From positions 2,418,001-2,482,000 of the forward strand of contig CBDCMP010000007.1 in the NCBI GenBank assembly GCA_965218985.1: a stretch of DNA of 64,000 nt, given 5' to 3'. The notes below the pieces were generated by a model, which saw only the letters and a list, made by a program, of their open reading frames with translations, was not told the origin of the DNA and ran no database searches. Of this stretch, positions 59,564 to 64,000 are shown one piece after another. The translations under genes were made by a program, and so were the position numbers. This DNA is from Pseudopedobacter sp965218985 (GTDB lineage Bacteria > Bacteroidota > Bacteroidia > Sphingobacteriales > Sphingobacteriaceae). Within the stretch, counting starts at the first letter, position 1, and each line of letters starts with the position of its first letter.

Positions 59564-62011
59564 TTAATACATGATTCTTAAACCAGCACCCCAGCCATAA
59601 TCACTGTCATAATTACCGGAGATACCCAAATTTTTACCTATGATGTAAGTGGTGTTTACACGATATTCCTTGTCCGTATTCCAAACCCCTCCAAATCTTA
59701 TCCTGTTGCTGATAGGGATATCCGTTCTTCCTATTTCAAATCTTACCTTCCCTTTTGGGCTTACCCTCACATCTGTTTGGATAAACAAAGGCAAAAGGTA
59801 ACGCAGCCCAACAAAAACTTCCTGCTCATCATTCCTTACAAAAGCCTGGCCTTTATTTTCATTTCTAAACTCTCCGCCAACATAAGCAGACAGGAAAAAT
59901 CGGTTGTCCAAATACCTTTCTAATCGAGGGGTGACTTCGTAACGGCCATCATAGCTGAAGCGCCAGTCTGAATTGAAGTTGTATCTTACATTCGAGATGT
60001 TGAACATTCCATAGTTAGCTTGTGAGTGAACCATCGTGCTAGCCCAGAAAAAAGGATGATTAGATTCCAAAAGTAGCGGATTGTGATCCCGGTATTGCGT
60101 GATGGCTGGGTCTACAGGAGAATTTTGATAACGCAAAACCCTGGCCATACCCGCGTTCATATGGTAAAGAATATGGCAGTGAAAAAACCAGTCTTTTTCT
60201 TCATTGGCATCAAACTCTATGGTCACTGTTTGCATGGGCTCTACGCTAACGGTATGTTTCAAAGGAGAATATGCTCCCTGGGCGTTAATCACCCTAAAAA
60301 AATGTCCGTGTAAGTGCATGGGGTGCTCCATCATGGTGGTGTTGTGCATTACGAACCTTACTTTTTCTCCTCTTTTAATGGATAAAACATCCTGTTCAGA
60401 AAGTGTTTTGTTATTGATAGACCATACATAGCGCAACATAGAACCGGTTAAATACAACTGAAAGGTTCGTAAAGGTTGATTTGAATTGATCTCGGTAGAA
60501 GCTTTGGCTTTTAACATGTCATAGGTCAGTATCTTTCCTTCTCCGCCCAAACTGTTCATCAGAGAACCAGGAACAGTCATCTTAACACCTCTGCCATCGT
60601 CTTTCATCCCCATCATCCTATCCATTCCATCATCCATTTTCATTCCATCCATCTTCATTTTGGAAGAATCAGACTTCATGTCCATCCCGTTCATGCCGTC
60701 CATCTTCATATCTTTATCATGATCTATGTGCTCCATTTTCATCTTGGCAGAATCTGATTTCATGTCCATCTCGTTCATGCCGTCCATCTTCATCTCTCCC
60801 ATGTCCATGTCTCCCATTCCAGACATGCCCATTTTTCCTTCCATCCCATTAGGAGTCTCTTCCAGCATCCCTGCTTTTCTTAATTTTTCATTCTTCACTG
60901 CACTCATCTGCATCCCTTTCATGCCCATCATCATCTGGTTCATGCTGTGCATGATCCTGAAATAGTTCAACTTTGGTATATCTGGAACCTTATGCAATGC
61001 ACCAGTTCCGAAAAAGGTCGAAACCTGACCGGAGACATCGTGTGGGGTGGCCCTGAATTCATATTTGCCATCCTTAGGAATGGTGATCAGTACATCATAA
61101 GTTTCTGCAACGCCCAATAATAATTTATCCACCTTAACTGGTTGTACTTCTAAACCATCGGTGGCAACGACCGTCATTTGCCCGCCGACGAACTGTACCC
61201 AGAAATAAGAGGATGCCGAACCATCAATGATCCTCAGCCTTACCGTTTCACCGGGCTTATAGTCTTGCTGTTCCACATTCTCTTTTCCGTTGATCAAAAA
61301 CTTATCGTATTTGACGTCACTGATGTCCATTGCCGGCATACGCATCCACTCCATCATCAGTTTATCACCGCCATAACCTTTGGAAATAGCTTCTCCATAA
61401 CTCTGTACCGCACCTTTTTTTATCGGGAAATAATCACTTCCTCGTTTTAAAAGCCTGAGTACATTTTTAGGGTTTTGGTCTGTCCAGTCTGATAATAGCA
61501 AAACCTGATCAGGATACTGATCGATTTTATTGGCTTTATTTTGGGCCTCAATCACAATGGAGCCAAACAACCCCGACTGCTCCTGCAATTTGGTGTGCGA
61601 ATGGTACCAATAGGTACCCGTTTGGCGTAAAGGAAATATGAAATCGTGGGTTTGTCCCGGCATTATAGGAGCAGTTTCCAGATAAGGAACCCCGTCGTAC
61701 TTATTTGGTATCAAAATGCCATGCCAATGCATCGAAGTTTCGTCCCGCATGTTATTGTGAACATGGATAATTGCAGTATCGCCCTCTGTAAAACGGATGG
61801 TTGGACCGGGGATTTGTCCGTTTATGGCCTGTGCTTTCACCTTTTTGCCAGTGAAATTCACGAGGGTATCGGTAATGTACAAATCATAAACCACACGTTT
61901 GCCGGGTTTAATAAAATGGTCGTCAGGCGTAGCGGTAATACTTTTAATTTGTTGGGCAAACGTAGAAGTGACCATTAAAATTAAAATCATAGTAAAATAT
62001 AATCTTTTCAT
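59564..62011 (-). CDS. multicopper oxidase with Met-rich insert and C-terminal barrel-like extension
   Basis: An 815-residue exported oxidase (signal peptide 1-20). Copper ligands are present in order: 'HWHG' (95-98), 'HSHT' (137-140), 'HPMHLHGHFF' (about 561) and 'HCHILYHMNAGM' (about 611), so type 1, 2 and 3 copper sites are complete. Between them a methionine/aspartate-rich insert (about residues 355-475) with two near-identical 20-residue repeats is likely to bind Cu(I). From about residue 660 a second part of some 150 residues, rich in alternating aromatic and polar strands ('FNSDWRFSYDGRYEVTPRL', 'FVGLRYLLPLFIQTDVRVS') and ending 'GLRIMY', resembles CopB-like outer-membrane proteins. 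The expected job is oxidising Cu(I) outside the cytoplasm. Confidence 0.88.
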   Translation of the reverse strand: MKRLYFTMILILMVTSTFAQQIKSITATPDDHFIKPGKRVVYDLYITDTLVNFTGKKVKAQAINGQIPGPTIRFTEGDTAIIHVHNNMRDETSMHWHGILIPNKYDGVPYLETAPIMPGQTHDFIFPLRQTGTYWYHSHTKLQEQSGLFGSIVIEAQNKANKIDQYPDQVLLLSDWTDQNPKNVLRLLKRGSDYFPIKKGAVQSYGEAISKGYGGDKLMMEWMRMPAMDISDVKYDKFLINGKENVEQQDYKPGETVRLRIIDGSASSYFWVQFVGGQMTVVATDGLEVQPVKVDKLLLGVAETYDVLITIPKDGKYEFRATPHDVSGQVSTFFGTGALHKVPDIPKLNYFRIMHSMNQMMMGMKGMQMSAVKNEKLRKAGMLEETPNGMEGKMGMSGMGDMDMGEMKMDGMNEMDMKSDSAKMKMEHIDHDKDMKMDGMNGMDMKSDSSKMKMDGMKMDDGMDRMMGMKDDGRGVKMTVPGSLMNSLGGEGKILTYDMLKAKASTEINSNQPLRTFQLYLTGSMLRYVWSINNKTLSEQDVLSIKRGEKVRFVMHNTTMMEHPMHLHGHFFRVINAQGAYSPLKHTVSVEPMQTVTIEFDANEEKDWFFHCHILYHMNAGMARVLRYQNSPVDPAITQYRDHNPLLLESNHPFFWASTMVHSQANYGMFNISNVRYNFNSDWRFSYDGRYEVTPRLERYLDNRFFLSAYVGGEFRNENKGQAFVRNDEQEVFVGLRYLLPLFIQTDVRVSPKGKVRFEIGRTDIPISNRIRFGGVWNTDKEYRVNTTYIIGKNLGISGNYDSDYGWGAGLRIMY
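60650..60793. repeat. 60-bp direct repeats encoding Met-rich units
   Basis: Two 60-bp units (60650-60709 and 60734-60793) encode MKMDGMNGMDMKSDSSKMKM and MKMDGMNEMDMKSDSAKMKM inside the multicopper oxidase. Most differences are synonymous or single bases. The spacer encodes 'EHIDHDKD'. The array can change length in frame, altering copper capacity. Confidence 0.9.
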
Positions 62012-62118
62012 TTGTTATAAAATTGGGGTAGATAATTGAATCCTAAAAGGACAATTCCTTGAAATTTTTAAATAGAGGAGGAAGCCAATGAAAATAACTA
62101 AAGGCTTAGGTGCAGATG

Positions 62119-62556
62119 CTAATTTCTGAAATTTTGCAGGAGTAAATAAATGCCTTTTTTAGGTAAGGAATTTAGGAACTGATCATGTGGACTGCTATCA
62201 CTAAACTCTTTCAGCTTGAATTGAAAAAGATGATGAATTATTGAAAATGAGGGATATATAAGTTTTGTACTGTTTTTTAGCAAGATGTTATCATCGCTTT
62301 TCTCAAAGCTCTGCACCTTTACTGCTGTTTTTAACAAATGATTTTTACAGCAGGTATTCACTTTGTTTAACGCTGTTTTACCATGGGATTTTGAAAATTC
62401 ACAACTTTGTTGCATCCCACAACTTGCCCCGGCTTCTGAGAAAGATAAATTGTTCAGCTTCCCACCACAAACATGAACGAACAAATTCATACCCGACGAA
62501 GTGTAGCAAATCATCAGGGATAAAAAAATAACCGTTATGTTTTTAAGGAACTTCAA
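62119..62556 (-). CDS. small cysteine-rich exported protein (HYC_CC_PP-like)
   Basis: A 145-residue protein with a hydrophobic N-terminal segment (about 6-26) that can act as signal peptide. After it come 'LFVHVCGGKL' (His28, Cys30), 'GASCGMQQSCEFSK' (Cys46, Cys52) and 'VNTCCKNHLLK' (Cys69-Cys70), the spacing of a Bacteroidota family labelled HYC_CC_PP after its motif; the terminal PP part is not obvious here. The cysteines suggest metal binding. It lies 107 bp upstream of the multicopper oxidase on the same strand, in front of the copper genes, so it may be the first gene of that operon. Confidence 0.65.
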   Translation of the reverse strand: MKFLKNITVIFLSLMICYTSSGMNLFVHVCGGKLNNLSFSEAGASCGMQQSCEFSKSHGKTALNKVNTCCKNHLLKTAVKVQSFEKSDDNILLKNSTKLIYPSFSIIHHLFQFKLKEFSDSSPHDQFLNSLPKKGIYLLLQNFRN

Positions 62557-62755
62557 CTCGTTTGTTTTTCCAGATAAGCAACAATTATTAAGCCATATAT
62601 CAGGAGCTAATCAGTAAATTAAAATAAGGCAGCTCCAACTTTCACATTTTGCTTTATGCATTAGGTTGGCTTAAAAATTGCCTACTTAACAGAACTCTCC
62701 TACGCAATCGCCCTGGTATAACCTGAACCTATATTCATGACCGACATTTGATCGT

Positions 62756-63547
62756 TTAATTTTTATTCTGAGCATGGAGCTCTCTTACCCATATATTACG
62801 GAAGCTAATGGGCTCGCTCTTATCACCGTGTGCCTGTAGTTTAATGGGAGAAGCTCCATGAGCGATATGATAGGAGGGCTTACCGATATATTGTGTGGGG
62901 CCAGCCAGTTCAAAGTTATTTTGTATCAAAACACCATTAAAAAACACGGTCACTTTCGCTGGACTTCTTAAACTGCCATCAATTTCAAAAATGGGCGCTG
63001 TCCAGATCACATCATAGCTCTGCCATTCACCAGGTTCCCGGTTGGCATTCACCAACGGGGCAGCTTGCTTATAGATGCTGCCAGCCTGTCCATTGGTATA
63101 AGTTTTATTATGGTAAGAGTCTAATACCTGTAATTCATAACCGGCATCCCCTTTTCCTATGGAAGCGAGGAAAATTCCGCTGTTTCCACGAGCCTGTCCC
63201 TCTCCGGTGATGCTTTTTGGGATTTTCCATTCAATATGAAGTTGATAATCGGTAAAAGACTGTTTTGTTTCTATATTCCCTGTACCTTTTTTCACAGTGA
63301 GTAGCCCGTTTTCAACCACCCACTTCGCAGGGCTTTTATCATCTGTATATACCCATTGATTAAGATTGCTTCCATCAAACAGCACAATAGCATCTGAAGG
63401 CGCACCAGAACAGGATGCTCCGGGTTTGACCACCGGAGGCACGGGTGTGTAAAGTTCAGTGTCCTCAGGCTTAGGATTGTTTTGTGCCGAAACGTTTAGG
63501 CTGCACGAAACCATTATCGTGGCCATTAATAAATTATATTTCATCAT
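62756..63547 (-). CDS. DUF1080 (3-keto-disaccharide hydrolase-like) protein
   Basis: A 263-residue secreted protein (signal peptide 1-21, with 'SCSLNVSAQ') made of a concanavalin-like beta-sandwich. Landmarks are 'AIVLFDGSNLNQWVYTDDK', 'WVVENGLLTVKKGTGNIET', 'YQLHIEWKIPKSITGEGQA' and 'RGNSGIFLASIGKG', typical of DUF1080, recently linked to hydrolysis of 3-keto-disaccharides. The neighbouring gene encodes a gluconate-2-dehydrogenase-subunit-3-like protein, part of oxidoreductases that could make 3-keto sugars. This supports a shared pathway. Confidence 0.88.
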   Translation of the reverse strand: MMKYNLLMATIMVSCSLNVSAQNNPKPEDTELYTPVPPVVKPGASCSGAPSDAIVLFDGSNLNQWVYTDDKSPAKWVVENGLLTVKKGTGNIETKQSFTDYQLHIEWKIPKSITGEGQARGNSGIFLASIGKGDAGYELQVLDSYHNKTYTNGQAGSIYKQAAPLVNANREPGEWQSYDVIWTAPIFEIDGSLRSPAKVTVFFNGVLIQNNFELAGPTQYIGKPSYHIAHGASPIKLQAHGDKSEPISFRNIWVRELHAQNKN

Positions 63548-63628
63548 GACGGTTTAATAAGATCAATCATATTGGTTAAAAGCTGCTATTCATTAGCGAG
63601 ATGGGTAATTTAATCATAAATCAGTTGA

Positions 63629-64000
63629 TTAAACATTTTCCATACCATAATGTCGTAGGATTTCAGGCGGCACTCCAGTCCATTGGTTAGGGGTGTTGCC
63701 CATATAACCTATATCTTTCACCCCTATTTTGCTGGTATAAAATCCAGATGCGGTAAGATCACGTACCAGGTTGAAAAATGCAACGCCTTGCGCCATTTCA
63801 GGTTTTGCTTTTAGTGGATAGGCGATGTTGTCCACCATCTCTATTCGTTGCTCCTGACTGCAAGCGGTAAAATCCTTACCATAGTGATTAAGGCATTGCA
63901 GGTCGAGCCAGCGCAATCCACCCCGCATCGGCACCTGATGTTTCGGCATGTCCTTGACGATGAATTCGATGAACTCTGGCACTCCCGCATCTGAGGCACT
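63629..64000 (-). CDS. gluconate 2-dehydrogenase subunit 3-like protein, C-terminal part
   Basis: A frame enters from the right window edge without a start and ends at 63629. The visible 123 residues read 'SASDAGVPEFIEFIVKDMP', 'GGLRWLDLQCLNHYGKDFT', 'RIEMVDNIAYPLKAKPEMA' and 'QGVAFFNLVRDLTASGFYT', matching the gluconate 2-dehydrogenase subunit 3 family, small partners of GMC-type oxidoreductases. The N-terminus, which often has a Tat signal, is outside the window. A GMC oxidoreductase gene would be expected next. Confidence 0.85.
   Translation of the reverse strand, partial: SASDAGVPEFIEFIVKDMPKHQVPMRGGLRWLDLQCLNHYGKDFTACSQEQRIEMVDNIAYPLKAKPEMAQGVAFFNLVRDLTASGFYTSKIGVKDIGYMGNTPNQWTGVPPEILRHYGMENV

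Overview
The window reads as a chromosomal segment of a Bacteroidota bacterium, most likely Sphingobacteriaceae (Pedobacter-like). This rests on a SusC/SusD pair, TlpA-type and MauE-type redox proteins, LytS/LytTR signalling, sulfatase and rhamnosidase catabolic genes, AT-rich intergenic DNA and few Shine-Dalgarno sequences. The genus call is inference from gene content, not from a marker gene. I saw no rRNA, tRNA, CRISPR array, IS transposase or replication origin.

Layout. (1) 1-4.8 kb, minus strand: sulfur and persulfide handling. It holds a sterol-desaturase-like protein (cut by the window edge), two single-domain rhodaneses, a DsrE-like secreted protein, a YgaP-like membrane protein, a universal stress protein and an MBL-fold/rhodanese fusion resembling persulfide dioxygenase-sulfurtransferases. 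A Crp/Fnr-type palindrome lies upstream of the fusion gene. (2) 5.4-16.4 kb: a LytS/LytTR two-component pair, a frameshifted lantibiotic-dehydratase gene, a MauE-like protein, a small secreted protein and a TlpA-SusC-SusD operon whose leader carries elaborate inverted repeats and a 37-codon ORF. (3) 16.4-18.3 kb: an HTH/coiled-coil protein, decayed coding remnants and a small repeat pair. (4) 18.4-25.5 kb, plus strand: a tightly packed block with an Rrf2 regulator, a cbb3-type oxidase core, two group III truncated haemoglobins, a hemerythrin, a [2Fe-2S] ferredoxin disrupted by a 16-bp tandem duplication, and two cupins. It looks like a low-oxygen or NO-responsive respiratory module. (5) 25.5-27.6 kb: DUF488, a LysR fragment and metY.

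(6) 27.9-44.0 kb: a carbohydrate-utilisation locus with five sulfatases, one intact and one frameshifted GH78 alpha-L-rhamnosidase, a frameshifted GH99-like protein, L-rhamnose mutarotase and a GntR regulator. It fits desulfation and debranching of a sulfated, rhamnose-containing glycan, followed by rhamnose use. No SusC/SusD pair lies in this block. (7) 44.1-53.3 kb: two adjacent giant genes (1342 and 1689 codons, 11 bp apart) that I cannot assign to any function; this is the best candidate here for an undescribed system. (8) 53.7-62.6 kb: metal resistance, with a Zn/Cd-type P1B ATPase on the plus strand and, on the minus strand, a copper block of multicopper oxidase with a C-terminal barrel-like extension, DUF2231, DUF305 and a CopA-type ATPase, plus a Cys-rich small protein. 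(9) 62.7-64.0 kb: a DUF1080 protein and a gluconate-2-dehydrogenase-subunit-3-like protein, the latter cut by the window end.

A recurring theme is genes split by one- or two-base indels (methyltransferase, universal stress protein, dehydratase, rhamnosidase, GH99-like). The sequence alone cannot separate real gene decay from sequencing or assembly error. The 16-bp tandem duplication in the ferredoxin is not a typical homopolymer error and is more likely real.
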